Shown here piece after piece: positions 1-6,763 of a stretch of DNA of 13,711 nucleotides. The first letter of the stretch is position 1; every line of letters begins with the position of its first letter. Where the stretch lies: assembly GCA_958354085.1 (NCBI GenBank), contig CATWUX010000051.1, positions 1 through 13,711 of the forward strand, in the 5' to 3' direction. The position numbers were made by a program, and so were the translations under genes. Source of the stretch: an uncultured Oscillospiraceae bacterium (lineage in GTDB: Bacteria; Bacillota; Clostridia; Oscillospirales; Acutalibacteraceae). The notes beneath the pieces were generated by a model. The model ran no database searches. It worked only from the letters and a program-made list of their open reading frames with translations, and was not told the DNA's origin.

Positions 1-1275
1 TTTGCCGCTGTCCGTGCAGCACGCCTAGGGATGAAAGTTGCTCTTGTGGAGCGCTTTGCTTCTCTGGGTGGAATGGCTACAAACGGCCATGTTAATATCT
101 GGCATTCTCTGTATAACACTACCGGTGAAAAGCAGATAATCGCCGGATTGACACTGGAAGTGATTCAGCGGCTACAGGCTCTGGGCGCAGCCGATCATCC
201 GGGCCAAGTGACGGATCGTATCCTGTTTAACAGCGACGAATTAAAGTGCATTCTGGACGATCTTGTCATGGAGAATCCGATCTCTTTATTCCTTCACAGC
301 TTCTATGCGGGTATTGAAACTGACGGCAATACCGTAACGTCTATCCTTCTATGTGGAAAAGATGGACTTCGAGCCATAAAAGCAGCATTTTTCATTGACA
401 CTACCGGAGATGGGGACTTGGCACGCGATCTGGGTATAAAAAGCTACCGTCTGGATCCCATCCAGCCTCCAACACCGGTGTTTTTGCTTCAGGGTGATGC
501 CGAAGGCCTGAACCTTACCGAACTATATCGGGCCCACGCCGACGAATTTGACCTTGGTGATGACTTTTGCGCCGGATGGCATGAGGATTATCCGAATTGT
601 CCGGGAATTACGACACGGGCAGATCTCCATGTTTCCGCCCTCCATCTGGATCAGGCGGATGTGCTGACCCAGGCAGAATTGGAAGGCCGTAGAAAAATCC
701 GGAGCATGGTACACCTTCTGAAAAAGTACGGAAAATCGGAAGAAGCCTACAATGTGGTATCTATGTGCAACGGCATAGGTATCCGTGACACGCTTCACTT
801 CCAGACACGATACTGTGCCAACGAAAAGGATCTGCTGTTGGGGAAATCTTTTGAGGATACCATCCTGCAGGGCACTTACAACATCGATATTCATTGCGCC
901 TATGGAAGCGGCATTATTTTTAAGCTTTTTGATGGAACCATCCACCACTTATATCCCCAAGAGAACCGTTCGGAATATGGAAACTGGCGCATTGAAAACG
1001 GTATCGATGAAAAGGAATTTCCTATTGCCACCTATTATCAGCTTCCGTTCTCCAATCTGGTGAATGAGTGTTACCGTAACTTTATTGCTGCCGGCCGTAT
1101 GATTAACGCCGATATCGGCTCTTTTGGCGCTCTTCGGGTTATGGTAAACCTAAATCAGTTGGGAGAAGCCGCCGGTGTTGCTGCCTATGTATCCCTGCAT
1201 CAAAGCAAGCCTCTCCAGGATTTGGAAGGTGCACAAGTACGAGCAATACTACGCAACGGCGGCTCAGCGCTGTGA
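1..1275 (+). CDS. FAD-dependent oxidoreductase, 5' end outside the window
   Basis: The reading frame is open from base 1, and the ten residues before the Met codon at 31 (FAAVRAARLG) are typical of the first helix after the FAD-binding GxGxxG loop. The Met at 31 is therefore internal and the true start lies upstream of the window. Next come KVALVER, ending in the acidic residue that usually binds the ribose of ADP, and LGGMATNGHVN, a hallmark of the FAD_oxidored family (Pfam PF12831). Further marks are DTTGDGDLA near visible residue 133 and a C-terminal AAGRMINADIGSFGALRVM segment followed by LGEAAGVAAY, which closes the FAD domain. The visible part is 424 residues and the C-terminus seems complete. 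These are soluble flavin enzymes. Members have varied or unknown substrates, so I assign no reaction. No partner gene follows in the same direction without a promoter. The family call is secure; the substrate is unknown. Confidence 0.88.
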   Translation, partial: FAAVRAARLGMKVALVERFASLGGMATNGHVNIWHSLYNTTGEKQIIAGLTLEVIQRLQALGAADHPGQVTDRILFNSDELKCILDDLVMENPISLFLHSFYAGIETDGNTVTSILLCGKDGLRAIKAAFFIDTTGDGDLARDLGIKSYRLDPIQPPTPVFLLQGDAEGLNLTELYRAHADEFDLGDDFCAGWHEDYPNCPGITTRADLHVSALHLDQADVLTQAELEGRRKIRSMVHLLKKYGKSEEAYNVVSMCNGIGIRDTLHFQTRYCANEKDLLLGKSFEDTILQGTYNIDIHCAYGSGIIFKLFDGTIHHLYPQENRSEYGNWRIENGIDEKEFPIATYYQLPFSNLVNECYRNFIAAGRMINADIGSFGALRVMVNLNQLGEAAGVAAYVSLHQSKPLQDLEGAQVRAILRNGGSAL

Positions 1276-1377
1276 CTTTCTATTTTCAATTAACGAATAT
1301 GGCGGAATATTCCGGAAGCCTTTTTGAAAAATACGCAGACAGTTTCGGCCGTCCGCCCTCTCCTGCTGCCTTTCCAT
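1264..1377 (-). other. Short minus-strand ORF (37 codons) with a promoter; possible gene remnant
   Basis: An ATG at 1377 on the minus strand, preceded by the purine-rich GGCGGCGGAAAG, opens a 37-codon frame that stops inside the 3' end of the oxidoreductase gene. The peptide begins MERQQERADGRN and contains IFQKGF. I see a loose likeness to the N-terminus of TetR-type regulators (a basic start, then an LFxEKGF-like block), but no helix-turn-helix follows because the frame runs into the neighbouring gene. A well-formed promoter lies upstream (1426-1454). It could be the truncated start of a lost regulator, a leader peptide, or chance. Confidence that it encodes anything is low. Confidence 0.15.
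1301..1325 (+). terminator. Possible weak terminator after the oxidoreductase gene
   Basis: About 25 bases after the stop codon, GGC at 1301-1303 can pair with GCC at 1318-1320. The interior contains the self-complementary 12-mer CGGAATATTCCG (1303-1314), and TTTTT follows at 1321-1325. The pairing is interrupted by an extra GGAA, so the stem is bulged and weak. It is the only terminator-like element found between this gene and the next promoter. Confidence 0.3.
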
Positions 1378-1425
1378 CTTTCCGCCGCCTTTATTTAGTT
1401 CGTTACTCGAACAAACTGTACAATA

Positions 1426-1454
1426 AGTGTACCACGCTTTACCCGGATTGTCAA
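1426..1454 (-). promoter_or_regulatory. Putative sigma-A-type promoter reading leftward
   Basis: On the minus strand, a perfect -35 box TTGACA (1454-1449) is followed by a 17-bp spacer and a -10 box TACACT (1431-1426, 4 of 6 matches). The -35 box lies inside one arm of the 36-bp palindrome, so a protein bound there would block or modulate this promoter. The only downstream frame is the 37-codon ORF. Confidence 0.45.
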
Positions 1455-1475
1455 TATATATTGACAATCCGGGTA
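1440..1475. repeat. Perfect 36-bp palindrome
   Basis: The 18-bp arm TACCCGGATTGTCAATAT is followed directly by its exact reverse complement, with no spacer. The centre is AT-only and the ends are GC-rich. Each arm carries TTGACA facing outward; only the leftward one has a plausible -10 at 17 bp. There is no T-run on either side, so it is not a standard terminator. It may be an operator for a dimeric regulator or a cruciform-forming element. Confidence 0.9.
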
Positions 1476-1547
1476 GTTTATGAAAAACATTCGCATTTGT
1501 GCCCACCATACCGTATTCCATGAAGATGTTTCACCCCACGGTGTTCG

Positions 1548-1576
1548 TTGACGAATCACATAAATCATGATATAGT
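1548..1576 (+). promoter_or_regulatory. Sigma-A-type promoter for the membrane protein gene
   Basis: TTGACG (1548-1553, 5 of 6) is separated by 17 bp from TATAGT (1571-1576, 5 of 6). The predicted transcript starts near 1583 and gives a leader of about 50 nt before the start codon at 1632. Confidence 0.7.
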
Positions 1577-1631
1577 GAGTAAATCACAAGCGTTTTCCCT
1601 ATATTTAGGAAAGTAGGTATCGCAGCACACT

Positions 1632-3254
1632 ATGTTGACGACGATTGGCGCATGGATGAAAAAGAGCATCGGCATCCTCTTTTCCGTTATGTTAGCAGCC
1701 ATCTTGCTGCTGCTGCTTTTTTTCAGCGATAAAAGCTATTATTGTAAAAAGGTGTTTTTACTTCCGAACGGCGCTCTGCTGTTGATTGCGTTGGGGCTGG
1801 CCGTTCTGTTTTCTTGTGTATTGGTACGCTATTATCAAGCCGTTGAGCATTGCCTGAGCCGACATTTTCGCTGGCTTTTTCCAACGTTGGCCGTGTTGCT
1901 GTTACTATTGCAGTTTGCCGTTTGCTATTATGCGTATTTTTTCACCGGCTGGGATGTAAACATAGTGATCAGCCAAGCGTTTCAAATTGCCCAAGGAGAT
2001 TACAACGGTTTGAAGCATGCGTATTTTTCCCGATACCCCAATAATATTTTTTTACTTTGGCTGTTTTCCGTCATTTTTAAAATCTGTTTTGCCCTCGACA
2101 TCACCTATAAAAGCAGCTGCGTTTTAATTCTGCTTTTTAGCCAAAGCGTTTTGTCTACCTTAGCCGCCTGCCTTTTACAAAGAATATGCTTTGCTTATAC
2201 AAATTCTCATGTCATTTCGTGGTGCGTTTGGCTTTTCTATGCGTTTTTTGTCGGGCTTTCCCCGTGGCTGCTGATCCCGTACTCGGATTCGTTCGGGCTG
2301 ATATTTCCCGTTTTGCTTTTATGGATCTATCATTGGCAGAAAAACGGTCGGCTGTTATGGCTGAAATGGATATTGCTGGGAGCCCTTTCTTTTATCGGCT
2401 ATAAAATTAAGCCGCAAGTTGTCATCATGACAATTGCCATTCTAATCGTGGAAAGTATTCACATTCTAACGAATATCAAAGAAAAAGGAGCTCTGAAAAA
2501 AGCGTTTGTAAAACTGGCTTCCGCTTTAGCGGCTGGCGGAGTTTGCTTTATGATATTCTCCCAGGTGATTCTTCCTTCTGTGCCTGTCAAGATTGATCCG
2601 GAGCGCGCGTTCAGCATGACCCATTTTATGATGATGGGATTGAACCGCGAAACCAACGGCGTTTATTCGTATGAGGACGTCGTGTATTCCGATTCGTTTT
2701 CCGATTATTCGGAACGCCAAAAAGGAAACGCTGCCATCATTAAGCAAAGAGTGCAAGACTACGGCGCCCACAATTTGCTCAAGCATCTCGGCAAAAAGTG
2801 CTTAGTAAACTATGGAGACGGTACCTTCGCATGGGGAAAAGAAGGACGGTTTTTTCTGAAAACTTTTCCGGATAAAGATGCCGTCTTATCCCCGTTGCTC
2901 AAGCAAATTTTGTATACAGGCGGGAAATATCATCCGCTATATTCCAGTTTATTGCAAGCGGCATGGTTATTGTTGTTGTTTTCCGCTTTGGGCTGTGCTG
3001 CTTCTATCTTCAGAAAAAATGTATCCGACGAGCTATGGACGGCTATGCTGGCTATTATAGGTCTTACCCTGTTTGTCTTACTGTTTGAAGCCAGAGCGCG
3101 GTATCTGTATACGTATGCGCCTATTTATATTCTGTTGGGCGCAGTCGGCTGGAAACAAATGGTGTCTGCCGTCAGAACCCTTTTTGCAAAAGCCAAGCAA
3201 AGCCGCCGCAAAACAGCCGGATGCGCCTTTTCGGAGGTCTTGTCTCTACGGTAA
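1632..3254 (+). CDS. Polytopic membrane protein, GT-C glycosyltransferase-like
   Basis: This 540-residue protein has many hydrophobic segments (about 12-32, 46-66, 82-103, 137-155, 162-182, 196-232, 242-280, 295-315, 440-460 and 470-507) and one long hydrophilic loop at about 316-435, probably extracytoplasmic. Short motifs resemble GT-C-fold membrane glycosyltransferases of Firmicutes that use lipid-linked sugars: GWD at 106-108 in the first outer loop (the usual place of the catalytic acid), YFSRYPNN at 131-138, PYSDS at 216-220, and FEARARYLY at 485-493 before the last membrane segment. A role in decorating a cell-surface polymer is inferred from the fold only; acceptor and donor are unknown. 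The start at 1632 has only a distant AGTAGGT upstream, and an in-frame MKK start at 1656 is a possible alternative. The gene is clearly more AT-rich than the genes after 3.39 kb, with a different codon choice, which hints at separate origin. No other surface-polymer gene adjoins it. Confidence 0.68.
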   Translation: MLTTIGAWMKKSIGILFSVMLAAILLLLLFFSDKSYYCKKVFLLPNGALLLIALGLAVLFSCVLVRYYQAVEHCLSRHFRWLFPTLAVLLLLLQFAVCYYAYFFTGWDVNIVISQAFQIAQGDYNGLKHAYFSRYPNNIFLLWLFSVIFKICFALDITYKSSCVLILLFSQSVLSTLAACLLQRICFAYTNSHVISWCVWLFYAFFVGLSPWLLIPYSDSFGLIFPVLLLWIYHWQKNGRLLWLKWILLGALSFIGYKIKPQVVIMTIAILIVESIHILTNIKEKGALKKAFVKLASALAAGGVCFMIFSQVILPSVPVKIDPERAFSMTHFMMMGLNRETNGVYSYEDVVYSDSFSDYSERQKGNAAIIKQRVQDYGAHNLLKHLGKKCLVNYGDGTFAWGKEGRFFLKTFPDKDAVLSPLLKQILYTGGKYHPLYSSLLQAAWLLLLFSALGCAASIFRKNVSDELWTAMLAIIGLTLFVLLFEARARYLYTYAPIYILLGAVGWKQMVSAVRTLFAKAKQSRRKTAGCAFSEVLSLR

Positions 3255-3268
3255 AAACATGGTATACT
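3240..3268 (+). promoter_or_regulatory. Promoter of the DEAD-box helicase gene
   Basis: TTGTCT (3240-3245, 4 of 6) is followed by a 17-bp spacer and TATACT (3263-3268, 5 of 6). The -35 box overlaps the last codons of the preceding gene. Transcription from about 3275 would give a leader of about 115 nt before the helicase start codon. Confidence 0.55.
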
Positions 3269-3274
3269 CATCCA

Positions 3275-3389
3275 TAATGAGCGTTTTGAAGAGAGGCGTT
3301 TCGACTTTTTCGCAAAATCTTAGACCTGTTTTGTATAAAATGTGTCGAAAATACAGATTGTATATCACTTTGGAGAGGAATCCGTGTGC
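3275..3389 (+). promoter_or_regulatory. Long 5' leader of the helicase mRNA
   Basis: The leader is long for a single gene and contains complementary arms TTTCGAC (3299-3305) and GTCGAAA (3344-3350), which could close a loop of 38 nt. A small hairpin, CTCAT (3267-3271) with ATGAG (3277-3281), overlaps the predicted transcript start and is followed by CGTTTT. Long structured leaders are known upstream of cold-inducible RNA helicase genes; control here is inference. A TATAAA at 3334-3339 could be a second -10 box but has no matching -35. The ribosome binding site GGAGAGG lies at 3372-3378. Confidence 0.35.
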
Positions 3390-4583
3390 ATGACTGAAGA
3401 AATCACCAGCTTTGAACAATTATCGCTGCGCGAAGAAACCCGCAAAGCGCTGAAAAAAATGGGCTTCGCGGCGCCGACGCCTGTACAGGCGCAAACTATT
3501 CCGGTAATGATGGATGGCTATGACGTCATCGCCAAGGCCCCCACGGGCACCGGCAAAACCTGCGCGTTCGGTATCCCGCTGATGGAAACCATCCGGCCCG
3601 ACTGTGCCGATATTCAGGCAGTCATTGTCTGTCCGACGCGGGAGCTGTGCATCCAGATTGCGGATGAGCTGCGGCAGCTGATGGCGTTTCGTCCCGACCT
3701 GCGGCTCGCCTGCCTTTACGGCGGGCAGCCGATCGCCAAGCAGCTGACCGTGCTGAAGAAAAATCCGCATATCGTAGTGGCCACGCCCGGCCGGCTGCTC
3801 GACCATATGGGACGCGGTACGGCATGGCTCGGCAATGTGTACACCGCTGTGCTGGATGAAGCGGACGAAATGCTGAAAATGGGCTTTATCAAGGATGTAC
3901 GCCGCATTCTGAACGCAACCCCCGGCGATACGCAGGTGGTGATGTTCAGCGCCACGATCTCCCGTGAGGTCATGGACGTCGCGTGGGAATACCAGCACGA
4001 TGCTGTTGAAATCACCGTGCAGGCGCAGGGGGAAAGCCGCCCGCTGATCGCTCAATTTGAAATGCTGTCCTCCGGCGACCGCCGCACACAGGACATGCTG
4101 GCCATTATCGACGAGCTGGATCTGCACCGCGTGATGGTGTTCTGCAACCGCAAAAACACCGTCCGGCGGCTCAGCGACCGTCTGCATAAGCAAGGACGCT
4201 CGGTGGATTGCCTGCACGGCGATATCCCCCAGTCGCAGCGCAACCGCGTGATGTCCGGTTATCGGGAAGGGGCGTTTGAAATTCTGGTTGCCACCGACGT
4301 TGCCGCCCGCGGCATTGACGTGGACGATGTGGAGGCCGTATTCAACTACGACATTCCGGACGAAAACGAATATTATCTGCACCGCATCGGCCGTACCGGC
4401 CGCGCCCGCCGTAAGGGAATGGCCTTTACCTTCATCACGCCGGACGACCGGTTCCGGATGCGGGATATCAAGAAATACACCCACTCGGAGATGGAGGCTG
4501 TCGCTTTCAACGACGCCGGCCATCTGGTAACGGAAAACGGCCTGCCGCTGACCGAAGCGCTCGAACTGCAAATCGAAGAATGA
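3390..4583 (+). CDS. DEAD-box ATP-dependent RNA helicase, short form
   Basis: This cytoplasmic ATP-driven RNA-unwinding enzyme contains the whole DEAD-box motif set in order: Q motif around SFEQL and PTPVQAQTIP (7-38), motif I APTGTGKT (50-57), Ia PTRELCIQ (82-89), Ib TPGR (132-135), II DEAD (156-159), III SAT (187-189), IV VMVFCNRK (248-255), V ATDVAARGID (301-310) and VI HRIGRTGRA (331-339). At 397 residues it is little more than the two RecA-like domains. It lacks the basic RNA-binding tail of CshA- or DeaD-type enzymes and ends in the acidic QIEE. Such proteins act in ribosome assembly and mRNA turnover, especially in the cold; the exact role here is unknown. GGAGAGG at 3372-3378 supports ATG 3390 (11-nt gap) or GTG 3384 (5-nt gap, two residues longer); a GTG at 3342 lacks a ribosome binding site. 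It has its own promoter and terminator. Confidence 0.96.
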   Translation: MTEEITSFEQLSLREETRKALKKMGFAAPTPVQAQTIPVMMDGYDVIAKAPTGTGKTCAFGIPLMETIRPDCADIQAVIVCPTRELCIQIADELRQLMAFRPDLRLACLYGGQPIAKQLTVLKKNPHIVVATPGRLLDHMGRGTAWLGNVYTAVLDEADEMLKMGFIKDVRRILNATPGDTQVVMFSATISREVMDVAWEYQHDAVEITVQAQGESRPLIAQFEMLSSGDRRTQDMLAIIDELDLHRVMVFCNRKNTVRRLSDRLHKQGRSVDCLHGDIPQSQRNRVMSGYREGAFEILVATDVAARGIDVDDVEAVFNYDIPDENEYYLHRIGRTGRARRKGMAFTFITPDDRFRMRDIKKYTHSEMEAVAFNDAGHLVTENGLPLTEALELQIEE

Positions 4584-4585
4584 TG

Positions 4586-4625
4586 AAAGCCTCCTGTCCG
4601 GCCGGATACCGGATAGGAGGCTTTT
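4586..4625 (+). terminator. Intrinsic terminator of the helicase gene
   Basis: Directly after the stop codon, GCCTCCTGTCCGG (4589-4601) pairs with CCGGATAGGAGGC (4609-4621). This gives a 13-bp stem with one G-U pair and a 7-nt loop, flanked by AAA before and TTTT after. On the opposite strand the stem is followed only by TTTC, so it may also weakly stop the convergent gene at 4638. Confidence 0.9.
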
Positions 4626-4637
4626 GCTTAACCCGCG

Positions 4638-4985
4638 CTAATCAAAAAATTTTCCCTCATAGAAATTTTCGTTTCCGGTTTTCTTCGCTGTCAGCCGGAA
4701 GATCACGTTGCCATCCGGGCACACGATGTCCTTGCTGTATTGGCTGCTGCCGCCGATGTTCCGCAAATCGCCGCCGCTTCTGACGGCCTCCATGATGGGA
4801 AACATCATCATCATGACCTTGGAGCAAATCCCCTGTCCTTCGGCATTGACAGGGCACCCATAGGTGCAGGTATAGGTATCCCCGATTTCCTCGCCGTTTC
4901 GGCAATACCGCTCTGTGCGGTCGCCGCGAAGAAAACCGATCACTTCAATTGTCCATTCGTATTCCTCGGCATACCACTTTTTCAT
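4638..4985 (-). CDS. TIGR04076-family small protein of unknown function
   Basis: This 115-residue protein has the layout I associate with TIGR04076: an N-terminal strand region (WTIEVIGF, 11-18), a C-x-n-G block, a TYGCP motif (41-45), EGQGIC (49-54), a helix FPIMEAVRSGGDL (62-74), and a late CPDG (89-92) before VIFRL (94-98). Five cysteines (28, 40, 44, 54 and 89) might bind a metal or be redox active, but no function is known for the family and I do not assign one. There is no signal peptide or membrane segment. The start at 4985 is fixed by GGGAGG seven bases upstream on the minus strand. A run of four Met (58-61) sits before the helix. It follows the transporter gene on the same strand, but a strong terminator lies between them, so it is probably transcribed on its own. 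No convincing promoter was seen in the 75 bases upstream. It converges with the helicase gene. Confidence 0.82.
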   Translation of the reverse strand: MKKWYAEEYEWTIEVIGFLRGDRTERYCRNGEEIGDTYTCTYGCPVNAEGQGICSKVMMMMFPIMEAVRSGGDLRNIGGSSQYSKDIVCPDGNVIFRLTAKKTGNENFYEGKFFD

Positions 4986-5060
4986 GATTTTCCTCCCGAT
5001 TCTTATCTGTATTTACCGTCTGGCTGACGTACAAACAATGACAGCGGAAAGCGCCGTGTG

Positions 5061-5093
5061 AAAATCAGCGACAGACAACTTGCCTGTCGCTGA
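5061..5093 (-). terminator. Intrinsic terminator of the CNNM transporter gene
   Basis: A perfect 10-bp stem, TCAGCGACAG (5065-5074) with CTGTCGCTGA (5084-5093), has a 9-nt loop. Read on the minus strand it is followed by TTTT (5064-5061). It lies about 30 bases beyond the stop codon at 5123. The A-run on the other side gives a TTTTT lead-in, not a tail, for the minus strand. Confidence 0.85.
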
Positions 5094-5122
5094 AAAACGT
5101 CTTTGTCCTGTGAGCCGGTCGG

Positions 5123-6502
5123 TCATTCCCGCTCGGCTTCGGTGTCTTTAGGATCGTCCGGCGATTCGGCAACGGGCGGTTTCACCAGAATATGCACCCG
5201 CTCGATGCGGCGATCGTCCATTTTCATGACCGTAAAAGTCAAATTTTCATAAACGACCTCCGGATGCTCCCCTTCCGCGGGAATGCGTCCCAACTCGTCC
5301 ATCAGGAAACCGGCAAGCGTATCGTATTCTCCCTCCGGCAGCTCGACGCCCAGCAATTCACTCAGCTCTTCCACCGCAATGAAACCGTCCACTTCAAAGG
5401 AATCGTCGCTGATACGCTTCACTTCTTCTTCCTCGTGGTCAAACTCGTCCTGCATATTGCCCACAATCGACTCCAGCAGATCCTCCATCGTGACGATGCC
5501 CGCCACACCGCCGTATTCATCTACGACAATGGACATCTGCATATGTTTTTCCGTCATTTCGGCAAACAGCTCACCGCAGCGCTTAGTGCCGGGAACGAAA
5601 TAGGTTTCGCGCACCAAATGACGCACCGACACCTCCGGCGGGAGCATCTGACCGACATACGGCAGCAAATCTTTGATATACAGCACGCCGATAATGTGAT
5701 CGATATCCTCCTCGTATACCGGCAGACGGGAATAGCCCTCGTCCACGCCGATGCGCAGCGCTTCGTCGATCCCGTCTTCCACATCCAACGCCGCCACGTC
5801 GGTGCGCGGCGTCATGATCTCCTCTGCCGTGATATCGTCGAATTCAAAAATATTGTTGATCATTTCTTTTTGGCTGCCTTCGATAACGCCCTTTTCTTCG
5901 CCCACGTCCACCATCATGCGGATTTCTTCCTCGGTCACGTGTTCTTGATCCGCATGGGGATCCATGCCGAACAGGCGCACCACCAAATTGGTGGAAACAG
6001 ACAGCAGCTTCACAAACGGGCGCGTGACAGCCGCGACCACGCGCAGCACACCGATCGCCGCGAACGCAAACGGCTCCGCTTTCTGCATGGCGATACGTTT
6101 GGGCACCAATTCGCCCAAGATCAGGGTAAAGAACGTCATCAGGATGGTGATCAGCACCACACTGACGCTTTGGATTGCGGAGAAATACGCGGCGGCAGGC
6201 GGAACGACACGTACAAACCAGTCTGCCAGCGGCTGTGCCAGAGATTGAGCGGCCGTTGCGGAGGTCAGAAAGCCGGCCAGCGTAACGCCGATCTGGATCG
6301 TTGCCAAGAAATTGGAGGAATCCGCCGTAAGTTTCAAGACTTGCTGTGCTTTTTTATGCCCCTCCTCCGCCATCTTGCGGATTTTTGCGTCGTTGAGCGT
6401 GATAACCGCCATCTCCGACCCCGCAAAAAACGCGTTGCAAAGGATCAGCACAAACAAAAGCAGGATTTGCAGCAGCAAATTTCCATCGGGTTCCGGGTCC
6501 AT
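5123..6502 (-). CDS. CNNM/HlyC-CorC family ion transporter (DUF21, two CBS domains, CorC_HlyC domain)
   Basis: This 459-residue membrane protein has the full domain order. A DUF21/CNNM transmembrane domain with hydrophobic segments at about 9-34, 63-88, 103-131 and 146-178 includes the GELVPKRIA signature (130-138). A CBS pair at about 226-285 and 292-357 includes EIMTPRTDV (228-236) and VVDEYGGVAGIVTMEDLLE (326-344). A CorC_HlyC domain at about 363-440 contains VDGF and EYDTLAGFL (392-400). Relatives such as B. subtilis MpfA (YhdP) and archaeal and bacterial CorC proteins export Mg2+, with ATP or nucleotide sensed by the CBS pair. Older names such as hemolysin C are misleading. The start at 6502 has AAGGGG about 12 bases upstream, a somewhat wide gap. 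The 5' leader is only about 30 nt, too short for a Mg2+ riboswitch. The acidic C-terminal tail (446-459) is probably disordered. Confidence 0.94.
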   Translation of the reverse strand: MDPEPDGNLLLQILLLFVLILCNAFFAGSEMAVITLNDAKIRKMAEEGHKKAQQVLKLTADSSNFLATIQIGVTLAGFLTSATAAQSLAQPLADWFVRVVPPAAAYFSAIQSVSVVLITILMTFFTLILGELVPKRIAMQKAEPFAFAAIGVLRVVAAVTRPFVKLLSVSTNLVVRLFGMDPHADQEHVTEEEIRMMVDVGEEKGVIEGSQKEMINNIFEFDDITAEEIMTPRTDVAALDVEDGIDEALRIGVDEGYSRLPVYEEDIDHIIGVLYIKDLLPYVGQMLPPEVSVRHLVRETYFVPGTKRCGELFAEMTEKHMQMSIVVDEYGGVAGIVTMEDLLESIVGNMQDEFDHEEEEVKRISDDSFEVDGFIAVEELSELLGVELPEGEYDTLAGFLMDELGRIPAEGEHPEVVYENLTFTVMKMDDRRIERVHILVKPPVAESPDDPKDTEAERE

Positions 6503-6538
6503 GTAATGATGTTTCCCCTTTCAAAATGAAATATCTTT

Positions 6539-6567
6539 ATTTTATCGTTTTTTCATGGGTATGTCAA
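6539..6567 (-). promoter_or_regulatory. Consensus promoter of the CNNM transporter gene
   Basis: On the minus strand, TTGACA (6567-6562, 6 of 6) is followed by a 17-bp spacer and TAAAAT (6544-6539, 5 of 6). It is the strongest promoter match in the window. Transcription would start near 6532. Confidence 0.85.
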
Positions 6568-6763
6568 CCGGCACATAACCGACTTGAGGGGATACAAGGG
6601 TTAAAAAAGCCTTGTGCGGTGCGATTTCCGCCCTCACCGTCCGCTAGGTGCCGAATCCCTCTCTTTTTGCGTTTTTGCGCCGGTTTTTGAAAGCCGAAAA
6701 AACGCTTTCACAAATACACTATAAAAAAAGGGATATTTCAGTCGCTTTTTTGGGTTTTCACAC
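6568..6763. promoter_or_regulatory. Divergent intergenic region with several dyads (CNNM transporter / nifJ)
   Basis: The gap between the two divergent genes runs from 6503 to 6876 and has no credible ORF. Between the two promoters it holds ACAAGG (6594-6599) with CCTTGT (6610-6615), CGGTG (6617-6621) with CACCG (6635-6639), a further GGTG (6647-6650) able to compete for CACC, and the larger dyad at 6669-6710. I recognise no known riboswitch and no consensus Rex or Fnr site. Regulation of nifJ and/or the transporter from here is inference. Confidence 0.4.
6669..6710. repeat. Nested inverted repeats upstream of the nifJ promoter
   Basis: The outer arms GCGTTTTT (6669-6676) and AAAAACGC (6698-6705) enclose CGGTTT (6681-6686) and AAGCCG (6691-6696, one G-T pair) around a 4-base loop. 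A second, overlapping dyad is TGAAAGC (6688-6694) with GCTTTCA (6704-6710), separated by 9 bases. The two pairings exclude one another. The element lies about 90-130 bp before the predicted nifJ transcript start and there is no T-run after it on the plus strand. Confidence 0.6.

Larger units (their letters stand above)
1276..1631. other. Non-coding stretch between oxidoreductase and membrane protein genes
   Basis: This 356-bp stretch is AT-rich and has no convincing gene. It holds a weak terminator-like element, a short minus-strand ORF of doubtful status with a good promoter, a perfect 36-bp palindrome, and the promoter for the gene at 1632, each listed separately. The short open frames on both strands here lack family resemblance that I can defend. 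Confidence 0.6.

Noticed and set aside
1272..1523. 83-codon plus-strand frame after the oxidoreductase gene
   Set aside because: It runs through the palindrome and the leftward promoter, lacks a ribosome binding site and shows no family likeness.
3342..3389. GTG start for the helicase 16 codons upstream
   Set aside because: No ribosome binding site precedes it, and GGAGAGG at 3372-3378 serves the start at 3384 or 3390.
3420..4571. 383-codon minus-strand frame opposite the helicase gene
   Set aside because: It is a shadow of biased codons. All helicase motifs are on the plus strand.
5192..6529. 445-codon plus-strand frame opposite the CNNM transporter gene
   Set aside because: The translation is a His/Gln/Arg-rich low-complexity shadow. 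The minus-strand frame has complete DUF21, CBS and CorC_HlyC domains.
6503..6538. Mg2+-sensing riboswitch upstream of the CNNM transporter
   Set aside because: The consensus promoter leaves a leader of only about 30 nt, too short for an M-box or similar element.
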